A DNA stretch of 51,938 nt. Origin: Lachnospiraceae bacterium (lineage in GTDB: Bacteria > Bacillota > Clostridia > Lachnospirales > Lachnospiraceae). The notes under the pieces are model-generated. The model saw only the letters and a program-made list of their open reading frames with translations, had not been told where the DNA came from and searched no databases. Location: assembly GCA_014804755.1 (NCBI GenBank), contig JAAUZE010000009.1:1-51938 (forward strand), in the 5' to 3' direction. The position numbers and the translations under genes were made by a program. The stretch's first letter is position 1. Every line of letters begins with the position of its first letter. Positions 32,936 through 42,366 of the stretch are shown in pieces.

Positions 32936-34645
32936 TTAGTCAATCCGAAACATTGCCGTGATCTCATTCAACCTGCCGACCGTCTCGATACAGTTCTCTA
33001 CAAGCTCATTATTCTGCACCGTCTGTTCGACAACATGTGTTGTTTTATCTGCAATTTCTGCCACGCCGATCGTGGATTCATTCACGGTCGAATTGATACC
33101 GTCAAGCGCACCCGCAATCTGTGTGATCGTATCCGCCAGTCTTGTCACAGACTCCCCGATCGTGGACATACCGGAGGAATACCCCTCCGAATCCTTATAA
33201 TAATGTTCGCCGACCTCGGCAAACTGCTCATAATCTTTTAGCACAACCTTTTCTAAAAATTCCACCGTATCCCGCAGCGATTCCGCAAGGGCGGAAACTG
33301 CATGGTTGACATCCACAACGATCGTATTGATGTTTCCCACCGTCTCGGAAGTCTGGTTTGCCAGAGAACCGATCTCCGTTGCAACGACAGCAAAGCCCTT
33401 GCCTGCCTCCCCCGCTCTCGCGGCTTCAATGGACGCGTTCAGCGCAAGCAGACTTGTTTGTGAGGAAATCGCCATGATCGCACTCGTCAATTCATTAATC
33501 TTATCAACAGCCCTAGAATCCTCAATTGCCTGCTCCGTCCTGTCGCTGATGCTTCGATACATATTCGTGGTTCTGTCCGTCGCCTCGAGTGTGGTCGCTT
33601 TTAACCCCTCGGCACGCTTCTTCACCTCATTGGCAAGGCGCTCGCCCTCTGCTGCAAGCGTTCTGATCTGCTCTGCGCCTTCCTTCATATTACCGATATT
33701 ATTGCTGATGTTCTCCGTCGTCGCCGCCGTCTCCTCCATGCCAGCCGCAAGCTGCTGCGTCGTTGCGGAGTTATCGGTACACTTACTGTTGATTTCCGCC
33801 GAGATTGCTCTCACTTCATTCACATTACTCGTGATCTGGACGCTGACACCCTCAATACTGCCGACCATGGTGCGCAGGTTCGTGCGCATTTCACGGATCG
33901 CACGTCCCATCAGACCAATCTCATCCTTTTTCTGAACGATTTTTTCGCCTGCCGGATTTTGGATAAAGTTGAATTCGCTCGTTTCGTGGATCACACTCGT
34001 GAGCAGACCGAGCGCTCTCAGCATATATCCGACTGCCAACAGGCTGAGTACAATACCGATCACCACAAGGATCGCACCGCCCATGATCAAATAATACTCC
34101 ATCGTTGTCACACCGGACAGAATATCGCTCTCATCCGCCGTCATGACAAGAATGCTCTGATTATCCAGAACAACATACGCCGCATATTTCATGACGCCCT
34201 TAAATTCATATGTAATCACGTCCGGCTGCGGCACAACGCCCCGATCAAGCTCGGCAAGAATCTGCTTAACGGCAGCATTCTCAACCGGCTGTCCGATTTT
34301 ATCCGGCGTCGGATGGTAGAGCATCGTACTGTCTCTTGCTACCAAATAGGAATAGGAGGTCTCCACACCTTCCAGCTTTGCGTCGGAAAGAACGCCCGCA
34401 AGCATCTCCGCAGGCATCTCGCCTTCCACAGCGGATATCTCATAATTCATCGTTCTTGCATATGACTTTGTCAGTGACAGCATGCTGCTGCGCGCCTGAT
34501 CCCTGATCAGTCTCTGGCTTGTCGGCAGTGCGATCGCAATGCAGCCGACAACCGCAATGATGACAAAAACCTCCGCAAGTATCATGATCTTAAACTTTAA
34601 TGACCGAAAAAATTGAACTCTGCCGCCTTTAACCTCTGTCTCCAC
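32936..34645 (-). CDS. Methyl-accepting chemotaxis protein
   Basis: 569 aa from GTG at 34645. The order is N-terminal membrane helix (MILAEVFVIIAVVGCIAIAL), extracellular single-Cache-like sensor (about 40-185, with SYSYLVARDSTMLYHP), second helix (YLIMGGAILVVIGIVLSLLAVGYML), a HAMP-like segment and a long cytoplasmic coiled coil with the receptor hairpin ISSQTSLLALNASIEAARAG. It would pass an extracellular signal to CheA. No chemotaxis kinase or flagellar gene is in the window. Confidence 0.94.
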   Translation of the reverse strand: METEVKGGRVQFFRSLKFKIMILAEVFVIIAVVGCIAIALPTSQRLIRDQARSSMLSLTKSYARTMNYEISAVEGEMPAEMLAGVLSDAKLEGVETSYSYLVARDSTMLYHPTPDKIGQPVENAAVKQILAELDRGVVPQPDVITYEFKGVMKYAAYVVLDNQSILVMTADESDILSGVTTMEYYLIMGGAILVVIGIVLSLLAVGYMLRALGLLTSVIHETSEFNFIQNPAGEKIVQKKDEIGLMGRAIREMRTNLRTMVGSIEGVSVQITSNVNEVRAISAEINSKCTDNSATTQQLAAGMEETAATTENISNNIGNMKEGAEQIRTLAAEGERLANEVKKRAEGLKATTLEATDRTTNMYRSISDRTEQAIEDSRAVDKINELTSAIMAISSQTSLLALNASIEAARAGEAGKGFAVVATEIGSLANQTSETVGNINTIVVDVNHAVSALAESLRDTVEFLEKVVLKDYEQFAEVGEHYYKDSEGYSSGMSTIGESVTRLADTITQIAGALDGINSTVNESTIGVAEIADKTTHVVEQTVQNNELVENCIETVGRLNEITAMFRID

Positions 34646-34780
34646 TTGTGCTGCCCCCGCTAAATAGTTTATTTTTTAACCCGATATACAATATTTTGTT
34701 AATTATAACACATTTCTTTTCAATATAGAAGTTTTTTTGTTTATTTTTTTCAATCCTATTTTTTCAAATATCCTTTATTA

Positions 34781-34808
34781 TTGAAATTTCCCTGCTTTTA
34801 TGTATAAT
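34781..34808 (+). promoter_or_regulatory. Promoter of the ABC-F operon
   Basis: TTGAAA (34781-34786), 16 bp, TATAAT (34803-34808), 50 bp before the ABC-F start. The surrounding 34646-34858 gap is very AT-rich and otherwise shows no gene. Confidence 0.75.
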
Positions 34809-34858
34809 GGAAACGTCAGCGTTAACAATCAAGCAAGAAAGAAACAGAGGATTTCAAG

Positions 34859-36502
34859 ATGATCAGTGCAAATAATGTAACATACCGCGTGGGCAAAAAG
34901 GCGCTTTTTGAGGAAGTCAATATCAAATTTACCGAGGGTAACTGCTATGGCTTGATCGGTGCAAACGGCGCAGGCAAATCCACATTCCTGAAAATACTCT
35001 CCGGACAGCTGGAGACCACAAACGGCGACATTTCCATCACGCCCGGACAACGGCTTTCTTTTTTGGAGCAGGATCATTTCAAATATGATGAATATTCCGT
35101 CATGGACACCGTCATTATGGGAAACGCGCGTCTGTATGAGGTCATGAAGGAAAAGGATGCCATTTATGCAAAAGAGGACTTTTCCGACGAGGACGGCATC
35201 CGCGCCAGCGAACTGGAGGCCGAGTTTGCCGAAATGGACGGCTGGGAAGCAGAGTCAAACGCCGCCATGCTCCTAAACGGTCTCGGCATTGACACCGAGC
35301 TGCATACCGCAAAAATGAGCGACTTAAACGGAAGCGAGAAGGTGAAGATCCTGCTCGCAAAAGCTTTATTCGGCAATCCCGACGTGCTCTTACTCGATGA
35401 GCCGACTAACCACCTGGACTTAGACGCCATCGCATGGCTGGAGGAGTTTTTGATCAATTTCGAAAATACCGTTATTGTTGTTTCACATGACCGGTATTTC
35501 CTTAATAAAGTCTGTACGCATATCGCGGATATTGACTACGGCAAGATTCAGCTTTATTCCGGCAATTATGACTTCTGGTATGAGTCAAGCCAGCTTCTCA
35601 TCCGCCAGATGAAAGAAGCAAATAAGAAAAAAGAAGAAAAGATCAAAGAATTGCAGGAGTTCATCTCCCGCTTTTCCGCAAACGCGAGCAAATCCAAGCA
35701 GGCGACGTCAAGAAAACGCGCTTTGGAAAAGATCGAGCTTGACACGATCCGCCCGTCCAGCCGTAAATATCCGTATATCGATTTTCGTCCCGAACGCGAG
35801 ATTGGCAACGAGGTTCTTACGGTTGAGAATCTTTCCAAGACCATCGACGGGGAAAAGGTACTTGACCACATTTCCTTTATCTTAAATCACGAGGATAAGA
35901 TTGCCTTTGTCGGCAGCAACGAACTTGCCATCACTACGCTGTTTCGGATTCTTTCCGGCGAACTGGAACCGGATGAGGGCAGCTATAAATGGGGTGTCAC
36001 GACGTCACAGGCGTATTTTCCGAAGGATAATACGCAAGAATTTAATAACGATTTAACAATTACAGACTGGCTGACGGGCTATTCTCCCGTAAAGGACGTC
36101 ACGTATGTGCGCGGCTTCCTCGGCAGAATGCTTTTTGCGGGTGACGACGGCGTCAAGCGCGTCCGCGTTCTCTCCGGTGGGGAAAAGGTTCGCTGCCTGT
36201 TAAGTAAAATGATGATCTCCGGTGCGAACTGCCTCATCCTTGACGAGCCGACAAACCACCTTGATATGGAATCGATCACGGCGCTCAATAACGGTCTGAT
36301 CAAATTCAGCGGCGTGGTGCTGTTCTCCTGTCACGACCATCAATTTGTACAGACGACCGCAAACCGGATCATGGAATTCTTACCGGACGGAACACTCATC
36401 GACAAGATCACGACCTACGACGAGTACCTTGAGAGCGATGAAATGGCAAGAAAACGTACCGTATACAATGCCGACGCCTCCAAGGAAGAGGACGAAAACT
36501 GA
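34859..36502 (+). CDS. ABC-F family ATPase (YkpA/YbiT-like)
   Basis: 547 aa with two ABC domains and no membrane segment. Domain 1 has a normal Walker A GANGAGKST (about 35) but an altered signature LNGSEK; Walker B is LLLDEPTNHLDLD. The linker (about 235-290) is Lys-rich. In domain 2 the Walker A position reads GSNELAITT, lacking the Gly-Lys core, while signature LSGGEKVR and Walker B LILDEPTNHLDME are intact. ABC-F proteins act on the ribosome, in translation control or antibiotic protection; the YkpA/YbiT group is usually housekeeping. A clear ribosome site AGAGGA precedes the ATG. First gene of a three-gene rightward operon. Confidence 0.92.
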   Translation: MISANNVTYRVGKKALFEEVNIKFTEGNCYGLIGANGAGKSTFLKILSGQLETTNGDISITPGQRLSFLEQDHFKYDEYSVMDTVIMGNARLYEVMKEKDAIYAKEDFSDEDGIRASELEAEFAEMDGWEAESNAAMLLNGLGIDTELHTAKMSDLNGSEKVKILLAKALFGNPDVLLLDEPTNHLDLDAIAWLEEFLINFENTVIVVSHDRYFLNKVCTHIADIDYGKIQLYSGNYDFWYESSQLLIRQMKEANKKKEEKIKELQEFISRFSANASKSKQATSRKRALEKIELDTIRPSSRKYPYIDFRPEREIGNEVLTVENLSKTIDGEKVLDHISFILNHEDKIAFVGSNELAITTLFRILSGELEPDEGSYKWGVTTSQAYFPKDNTQEFNNDLTITDWLTGYSPVKDVTYVRGFLGRMLFAGDDGVKRVRVLSGGEKVRCLLSKMMISGANCLILDEPTNHLDMESITALNNGLIKFSGVVLFSCHDHQFVQTTANRIMEFLPDGTLIDKITTYDEYLESDEMARKRTVYNADASKEEDEN

Positions 36503-36519
36503 AAGGAATGGTTGGTTTT

Positions 36520-37359
36520 ATGAGACCCGTGGATTTACATGTTCATTCCAATAAATCGGACGGCTCCATGACCCCTGCCGAGCTTGTGGAACTCGCCGCA
36601 CAAAAGGGGCTTCGCGCCTTTGCCCTGACAGACCACGATACGATCGACGGTCTTAGCGAAGCCATGGCCGCCGCTGCAGCCCATCCCGAATTGGAAGTCA
36701 TCCCCGGCATCGAGCTTTCCTCCGAATATCACGGAAAGGACATTCACATTGTCGGGCTGTATCTCGATTACCATAATGAGGATTTTCTCGCGCAGCTCCA
36801 TGATTTTCAGCATTCGCGCGTGGTGCGAAACGAAAAAATGTGCAACAATCTGCGCGAGGCGGGAATCGACATCACCTTTGAAAAACTGCAGTCAGAATAT
36901 CCTGACAGCGTGATCACGCGGGCGCATTATGCCCGTTACCTGCTCTCTCACGGTTATGTGCAGTCCCTCCCGGAAGCATTCGACCGTTATGTCGGAGATC
37001 ACACCCGTTATTTTGTTCCGCGCGAAAAGATCACGCCGATGCAGGCGGTGAAGCTCATCCGAAAGGCGGACGGCATTCCCATTCTCGCCCACCCGACACT
37101 CTATCACATGAGCGACGCGCATTTGGAAGAATTGATCGTGCTCTTAAAAGACGCCGGTCTGATCGGCATGGAATGCATCTACAGCACGTTTACCCTCGCC
37201 GAGGAACGCGCCATGAAACGGCTTGCCGACCGCCATGGACTTTTATACAGCGGCGGCTCGGATTTCCACGGTAAAGCAAAGCCGAACCTGGAGCTCGGCA
37301 CGGGATACGGTCATCTTTTCGTACCGGAGACGATATTGGATGAACTTTTAAAATTATAA
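36520..37359 (+). CDS. PHP-domain phosphoesterase (YciV/TrpH-like)
   Basis: 279 aa from the ATG at 36520 (MRPVDLHVHS, the usual family start); an ATG at 36508 is directly on the AAAGGA site. Metal-binding motifs are DLHVHSNKSDGS, ALTDHDTIDG, PGIELSSEY, LAHPTLY and SGGSDFHG, all intact. Related enzymes hydrolyse 3',5'-nucleotide bisphosphates or trim RNA 5'-3' (RNase AM). It is 17 bp after the ABC-F gene, same transcript. Confidence 0.92.
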   Translation: MRPVDLHVHSNKSDGSMTPAELVELAAQKGLRAFALTDHDTIDGLSEAMAAAAAHPELEVIPGIELSSEYHGKDIHIVGLYLDYHNEDFLAQLHDFQHSRVVRNEKMCNNLREAGIDITFEKLQSEYPDSVITRAHYARYLLSHGYVQSLPEAFDRYVGDHTRYFVPREKITPMQAVKLIRKADGIPILAHPTLYHMSDAHLEELIVLLKDAGLIGMECIYSTFTLAEERAMKRLADRHGLLYSGGSDFHGKAKPNLELGTGYGHLFVPETILDELLKL

Positions 37360-37401
37360 AACCTCATGAAATCTTTTTACCTTCGATAGGAGCAAAAGAA
37401 C

Positions 37402-38223
37402 ATGCAGAGAAAAATCCTGTTCACTGATTTGGATGGAACCCTTCTGGATGACAAAAAACAAATATCAGAGCGAACAAAAAAGGCGCTTTATAAGCTGAAC
37501 GAACAGGGACATGTCCTTGTTTTTACGACCGGCCGCCCTTTAGGCAGCGTATTGGAGGCACGCACGGCGCTGGATTTGTGCTTTCCTGATTCCTATATCA
37601 TCGCCTATAACGGCAGCCTGATCTGGCACTGTGATTCAAATACGCCCGTTATTGAACATACGATCCGCATGGACGACGTGCGCAGTATTTTGGCGGAAAC
37701 GCATGCGCTCGACATTCACTGTCATACCTATGAAAATGATACGATCTTTTTTGAGCGCGACCGCACGGAGCTTTCCTACTACCGCACGCATATCCATCTT
37801 CCCGCGCGCGTGGTTTCGGATATTCCGTCTGCTCTTAGCAAAGAGCCCTATAAACTCATCTCCATTCATTTAGAGGATCATGCCCTTTTGGAGGAGCTTA
37901 GGAGGCGGGTGCTTGCGAAGCTTTCCGCCCGGATCACGGCCGTATTTTCCAATGAATATTATCTTGAATTTTATCCGATCGATTCCGGCAAGGGAAACGC
38001 GGTCAAGGATCTCTGTAAATCGCTTTCCATCCCGCTTTCCGACGCTGCCGCCATCGGCGACGAAGCGAACGATATTTCCATGATCGACGCCGCAGGCTTG
38101 GGCTGTGCGATTGCAAACGCAAAGCCGTCTGTTAAGGAGCATGCCGATTTCATCACCGCCAATGACAATAATCATGACGGAATCTGCGATCTGTTGGAAT
38201 ATTTTTTCGCTATCTCCATTTAG
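37402..38223 (+). CDS. Cof-type HAD phosphatase
   Basis: 273 aa. Motif I is FTDLDGTLLDD, motif II TTGRP, motif III the Lys in GKGNAVKDL and motif IV GDEANDISMID, all present, with the C2-type cap (about 85-195) of the Cof group. Substrates are typically sugar phosphates or flavin/PLP-type phosphates; none can be assigned. ATAGGAG stands before the start. It ends 23 bp from the convergent UvrA-like gene and no clear terminator is seen between them. Confidence 0.93.
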   Translation: MQRKILFTDLDGTLLDDKKQISERTKKALYKLNEQGHVLVFTTGRPLGSVLEARTALDLCFPDSYIIAYNGSLIWHCDSNTPVIEHTIRMDDVRSILAETHALDIHCHTYENDTIFFERDRTELSYYRTHIHLPARVVSDIPSALSKEPYKLISIHLEDHALLEELRRRVLAKLSARITAVFSNEYYLEFYPIDSGKGNAVKDLCKSLSIPLSDAAAIGDEANDISMIDAAGLGCAIANAKPSVKEHADFITANDNNHDGICDLLEYFFAISI

Positions 38224-38246
38224 CGTGGAAATACGATGAGCAAGAT

Positions 38247-40757
38247 TTAAGTATATCGCTTCAAGTATTTCCCTGTAAGGCTTTCCCCGCAATTACAAAT
38301 CTCCTGCGGCGTTCCCCTTGCAATAATCTGCCCGCCGTGTACACCGCCGCCGGGTCCCATATCGATCACATAATCAGCATTCTTTATCACGTCAAAATCG
38401 TGTTCGATCACAATTACGGTTGCGCCGTTATTTATTAACTTCATGAACACATGTAACAATACTTCCACATCTAACGGATGAAGCCCGATTGTTGGTTCAT
38501 CAAATACAAATACCGTATCTGACTGCCCTTTTCCCATCTCGCTGGCAAGCTTCAACCGCTGTGCCTCGCCACCCGACAAACTCGGCGTTGCTTCTCCCAA
38601 GGTCAAATATCCAAGTCCGAGCTCGTGCAGCACTTGCAGCCTGCGCTCAACAATCGGAAGATCCTCGCACGCTTTCATCGCTTCGTCCACATTCATATCC
38701 ATTAGTTCGGGCAGGGTAAAGAAAAGTCCGCCGTGTTTCGGTATGCGCTTAATCAGACTTGCGTCTTTGGAATAGCGGGAACCGCCGCAATCGGGGCAGG
38801 TAATATCAACATCGGGAAGGAATTGAATATCAAGGCTTATAGAGCCGGTGCCGTCACAGGTAGGACAACGAAGCTTTCCCGTGTTATATGAAAAATCGCC
38901 GGCCTTATATCCCCTTTCCTTTGCATTCCGTGTTTTCGCATAAATCTTACGCAATTCATCATGTACGTCGGCATAGGTCGCAACGGTAGAGCGCACATTA
39001 ATGCCGATTGGGGCGGAGTCGATCAGTTTTATCTGTGAAATTCCCTCCGCTGAAATATCTTTAATGTGCTCCGGCAGTTTTTCTTTTTTACATAAGGCTT
39101 CTATAGCGGGAATCAGACTTTCCAAAATTAAGGTTGTTTTTCCGGAACCGGAAACACCCGTTACAGCGATCAGGCGTCCTTTGGGGAAATCCACTTCCAA
39201 CGGTTTTACCGTATGAATTTCAGCGGTAGACAGATGGAGCTTTCCAAGCTCAAACATCCGCCCGGACGGAATATGCTTTCCGGTATCTATCGTGGTCTTG
39301 CCCGTAAGAAACCCGCCGATACGGGTATTACCATTGGATTCAACCTCTGCAAGCGTACCCTGTGCAATAATCGTTCCTCCGCCTGCACCCGCTTCAGGAC
39401 CGAGTTCGACAAGCCAATCCGCCTCGGAAAGTATATGGGTATCGTGGTCTACCAGGATCACAGTATTTCCGTCGGCAACAAGGTCGTGCATAACACCTTT
39501 GAGTCCCTCGATATTTGACGGATGCAAACCAATGGACGGCTCGTCGAGAACATACAGAACACCCGTCGTGCGATTCCGCACGGCTCGCGCAAGCTGCATT
39601 CTCTGCCTCTCACCTGTCGAAAGTGTAGAAGCGGAACGATCTAATGTAAGATAGGATAATCCTAAATCCATCAATCGTTTTGCGGTGCTCCGGAAGGACT
39701 CGCAGATACTCTCCGCCATAGGACGCATATCTTCCGGAAGTGACGCAGGTACACCGTCCACCCACTCGATCAGATCAGACAAGGTCATTGTGCATGCTTC
39801 CGCAAGAGAAAGCCCACGCAATTTCGGCGCACGAGCCGCCTCGCTTAAACGTGATCCGCCGCAATCAGGACAAACACCCTGCCGAAGGAACTTTTCTACC
39901 CGCTTCATCCCTTTTTCGTCCTTGACCTTTGACAGGGCATTTTCTACGGTATATACGGCATTAAAGTACGTAAAGTCCATTTCTGCCGATGTATTCGTTT
40001 TTTCATTAAAATATAGGATATGTTTTTTCTCGGCAGGTCCGTGGAACACAATCTCACGCTCTTTATCGGTCAGCTCGCAGAAGGGAACGTCAGTTCGCAC
40101 GCCCATCTCACGGGCAATATTTTTCATCAGCGCCCACATAAGTGTCTGCCACGGCGCAACTGCACCGTCATCGATAGATAAGGACTCATCCGGAACTAAT
40201 GTTGATTCATCAACGATACGGGTAATGCCCGTACCATCGCAGCGCTTGCATGCCCCTTGACTGTTGAAAGCCAATTCTTCTGCGCCGGGAGGAATAAAAT
40301 GAACTCCGCAGACAGGACAATCAAGTCCTAAATCTGCCGCAACGTCTTTGGAAGGCGGGGCATAATGTCCGTTTGGACAACGGTGAGAGGCAAGTCGTGA
40401 AAACATGATCCGCAGATGATTCAGCAGCTCTGTTCCCGTTCCAAACGTACTACGGATTCCCGGAACGCCGGGACGCTGATGTAAGGCTAACGCAGCAGGG
40501 ACATAAAGCACTTCATCCACCTGTGCCTTCTCAGCCTGCGTCATACGCCTGCGCGTATAGGTTGACAGCGATTCCAAATACCGCCTTGAACCCTCCGCAT
40601 ACAAAATACCGAGAGCCAGCGACGATTTGCCGGAACCCGAGACCCCCGCGATCCCTACGATCTGATTTAGCGGTATGTCAACGTCAATATTTTTCAGATT
40701 ATGTACACGCCCGCCACGAATTTTGATTTTATCCGGTACAACATAAGATTTTTTCAT
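38247..40757 (-). CDS. Short UvrA-like ABC ATPase (UvrA2 type), copy 2
   Basis: 836 aa. Two ABC modules: Walker A GVSGSGKSS (about 38) and GVSGSGKTT (about 520); signatures LSTGERQRM (Gly to Thr in LSGG) and LSGGEAQRL; Walker B VLDEPSIGLHP and VFDEPTIGLHP. Zinc-type pairs CKRCDGTG, CPDCGGSR, CPTCDGTG and CPDCGGSR are present. Like the copy at 25.4-27.8 kb it is about 100 residues shorter than repair UvrA, with a reduced UvrB-contact region, but the two copies differ widely in sequence. It is transcribed alone, with AAGGA some distance before the ATG. Confidence 0.88.
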   Translation of the reverse strand: MKKSYVVPDKIKIRGGRVHNLKNIDVDIPLNQIVGIAGVSGSGKSSLALGILYAEGSRRYLESLSTYTRRRMTQAEKAQVDEVLYVPAALALHQRPGVPGIRSTFGTGTELLNHLRIMFSRLASHRCPNGHYAPPSKDVAADLGLDCPVCGVHFIPPGAEELAFNSQGACKRCDGTGITRIVDESTLVPDESLSIDDGAVAPWQTLMWALMKNIAREMGVRTDVPFCELTDKEREIVFHGPAEKKHILYFNEKTNTSAEMDFTYFNAVYTVENALSKVKDEKGMKRVEKFLRQGVCPDCGGSRLSEAARAPKLRGLSLAEACTMTLSDLIEWVDGVPASLPEDMRPMAESICESFRSTAKRLMDLGLSYLTLDRSASTLSTGERQRMQLARAVRNRTTGVLYVLDEPSIGLHPSNIEGLKGVMHDLVADGNTVILVDHDTHILSEADWLVELGPEAGAGGGTIIAQGTLAEVESNGNTRIGGFLTGKTTIDTGKHIPSGRMFELGKLHLSTAEIHTVKPLEVDFPKGRLIAVTGVSGSGKTTLILESLIPAIEALCKKEKLPEHIKDISAEGISQIKLIDSAPIGINVRSTVATYADVHDELRKIYAKTRNAKERGYKAGDFSYNTGKLRCPTCDGTGSISLDIQFLPDVDITCPDCGGSRYSKDASLIKRIPKHGGLFFTLPELMDMNVDEAMKACEDLPIVERRLQVLHELGLGYLTLGEATPSLSGGEAQRLKLASEMGKGQSDTVFVFDEPTIGLHPLDVEVLLHVFMKLINNGATVIVIEHDFDVIKNADYVIDMGPGGGVHGGQIIARGTPQEICNCGESLTGKYLKRYT

Positions 40758-40869
40758 AGTTTGATTTTATTCCTTGTGAAGTCCTTCGTACTGACTCATC
40801 ATAATGATTAGTATTATTGTAATAATGAAATCCTATTTATACGTTCTTTACTTCAATAAAGAAGGGGGT

Positions 40870-41109
40870 TCACCAATCAACATTATCGAACACTTTGAAC
40901 CCTAAAATCGTAACGACTGTTCCCTCATAATAAGTCCGCCCGGAGTCAGGCAGTGCTAAAGAATGCACCGATTTGACACTGTACAGAATGGCACGGTACT
41001 CAACGCTTCCTCCATCCTTATAATGGATCGGTACGGGAACTAAGAGAATGACCGCGAGCAATATGCCAAGCGCGATCCTCACTTTCTTCTTACCGAAAAC
41101 CTTTTTCAT
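40870..41109 (-). CDS. Small single-span membrane protein
   Basis: 79 aa from the ATG at 41109 (AGGAGA upstream). A basic N-terminus (MKKVFGKKKVR) leads to one membrane segment (IALGILLAVILLVPVPI), then an extracytoplasmic part HYKDGGSVEYRAILYSVKSVHSLA ... GTVVTILGFKVFDNVDW. The 'YKDGG-x-EYRAILYSV' pattern is common to small hypothetical proteins of Clostridia; no role is known to me. Last gene of the leftward series that begins near pheA. Confidence 0.8.
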   Translation of the reverse strand: MKKVFGKKKVRIALGILLAVILLVPVPIHYKDGGSVEYRAILYSVKSVHSLALPDSGRTYYEGTVVTILGFKVFDNVDW

Positions 41110-41183
41110 AAGAATTCTCCTCTTCTCCTTCTGCAGGCAGCAGTTCAAAAAATCCCCTGCCCCCTTGACCTTTCCGGATGGTC

Positions 41184-41447
41184 TCAGCCTTCCACAATTA
41201 AATAACGACCGTCACCGATTGTGAATACCTCGGATGCAGTCAGAATGTCCTGCTCGGCAGCGCCTTCCACATCAATGCCTTCCTCATCAAAATATTCCAA
41301 TACTTCTTTTGAGGAATCCACGATGACTGCCATACAGTCCTCCAAAAATTCCTCCGCTTCCTCTCTTGTTTCGGCAACACGCTCAGTAAAAAGCTGTCCC
41401 TGTTTTTCTAAAAATACATCTAATACGGTATCGTCGTAAATCTGCAT
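41184..41447 (-). CDS. Small acidic protein of unknown function
   Basis: 87 aa at most from the ATG at 41447 (AAAGGAG upstream); the open frame continues upstream inside the HAD gene without a ribosome site. Strongly acidic, helical then strand (ETREEAEEFLEDCMAVIVDSSKEVLEYFDEEGID ... EVFTIGDGRYLIVEG). No family recognised; no signal or membrane segment. It is 17 bp after the HAD gene, so co-transcribed. Confidence 0.78.
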   Translation of the reverse strand: MQIYDDTVLDVFLEKQGQLFTERVAETREEAEEFLEDCMAVIVDSSKEVLEYFDEEGIDVEGAAEQDILTASEVFTIGDGRYLIVEG

Positions 41448-41464
41448 CTTTCTGCTCCTTTCTG

Positions 41465-42304
41465 CTATTCTGTTTTCTCCCCGCCAAACGTGCTTCGAAG
41501 CACTTGATACACGCCCTTTTGCGTGTAGCCGGGACATCTGTGATTTGCCGCCTGCTTCACGGCATCGCATGCGTTTTCCACCGCATAGCTCACGCCCGCC
41601 GCTTTCATCATGCCGATATCGTTCTCATTATCTCCAAAAACCATCGTCTCCCCGCGATCGATGGAAAAGTACTCCTGCACAAAACGGATGGCGTTTCCCT
41701 TATCCACCGCCGCATCCATAAAATCAATCCATTCTTCGCCCGCCATGCAGACCTTGACATGCTCCCGCCAGCGCGGGATCAATTCCTGCTCCGCCACACT
41801 TCGAACGCTGCCGTCATGATGCATGGCACATTTAATGATCTGCGGGTCGTCTTTCAGCACATCCGGCACGACCTCCATCTGATTATGATAACTGTCGCGA
41901 ATGAGACGGATAAACGCGTCATCCCTGCTCTCCAACAGACTTCCCTGCGGCGTCGATACCACAAATTCATAGCCTTCGCCGCAGGCGCGCATCTGGCGGA
42001 TGATCTCATGCGCCTGTTCTTTGCGCATATCCGTCACGGAAAGCGTCTCGCCCCGATAAACAATATGCGCGCCGTTTTCGGCAATATAGAGGATCTCCTC
42101 CCCCGCTTCGGCAAACATCCTGCGAATGCTGTGATATTGCCGTCCGCTCGCCACACAGCACAAAATGCCCCGTGCGGTCAGTTCCCGAAACATCTGCACA
42201 ATTTCGGGATAGACGTCCGGCGAAGAATCCTTGACCAGCGTGCCGTCAATATCGGTTGCGACAAGGCGGATGCCCTTTCCCATGTCTCTGCTTGTCTTTT
42301 CCAT
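41465..42304 (-). CDS. Cof-type HAD phosphatase, second copy
   Basis: 279 aa from the ATG at 42304, which follows AAGGAAAGGA; in-frame starts up to 42343 are possible. Motif I VATDIDGTLV, motif II VASGRQ, motif III DKGNAIRFV and motif IV FGDNENDIGMM are complete, with a C2 cap. It resembles the Cof protein at 37402 in architecture but is not a close duplicate. Substrate unknown. It follows maf by 62 bp. Confidence 0.92.
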   Translation of the reverse strand: MEKTSRDMGKGIRLVATDIDGTLVKDSSPDVYPEIVQMFRELTARGILCCVASGRQYHSIRRMFAEAGEEILYIAENGAHIVYRGETLSVTDMRKEQAHEIIRQMRACGEGYEFVVSTPQGSLLESRDDAFIRLIRDSYHNQMEVVPDVLKDDPQIIKCAMHHDGSVRSVAEQELIPRWREHVKVCMAGEEWIDFMDAAVDKGNAIRFVQEYFSIDRGETMVFGDNENDIGMMKAAGVSYAVENACDAVKQAANHRCPGYTQKGVYQVLRSTFGGEKTE

Positions 42305-42366
42305 GTTCGTCCTTTCCTTACTCATGCCTGCATCTTCCATCATCAGGCTGCCTGTCCTTTCTATTA

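Noticed and set aside
33306-33935. Rightward 209-codon frame inside the chemotaxis receptor gene
   Set aside because: Mirror frame of the Ala/Ser/Thr-rich coiled coil; hydrophobic run is a codon-bias artefact with no start signals.
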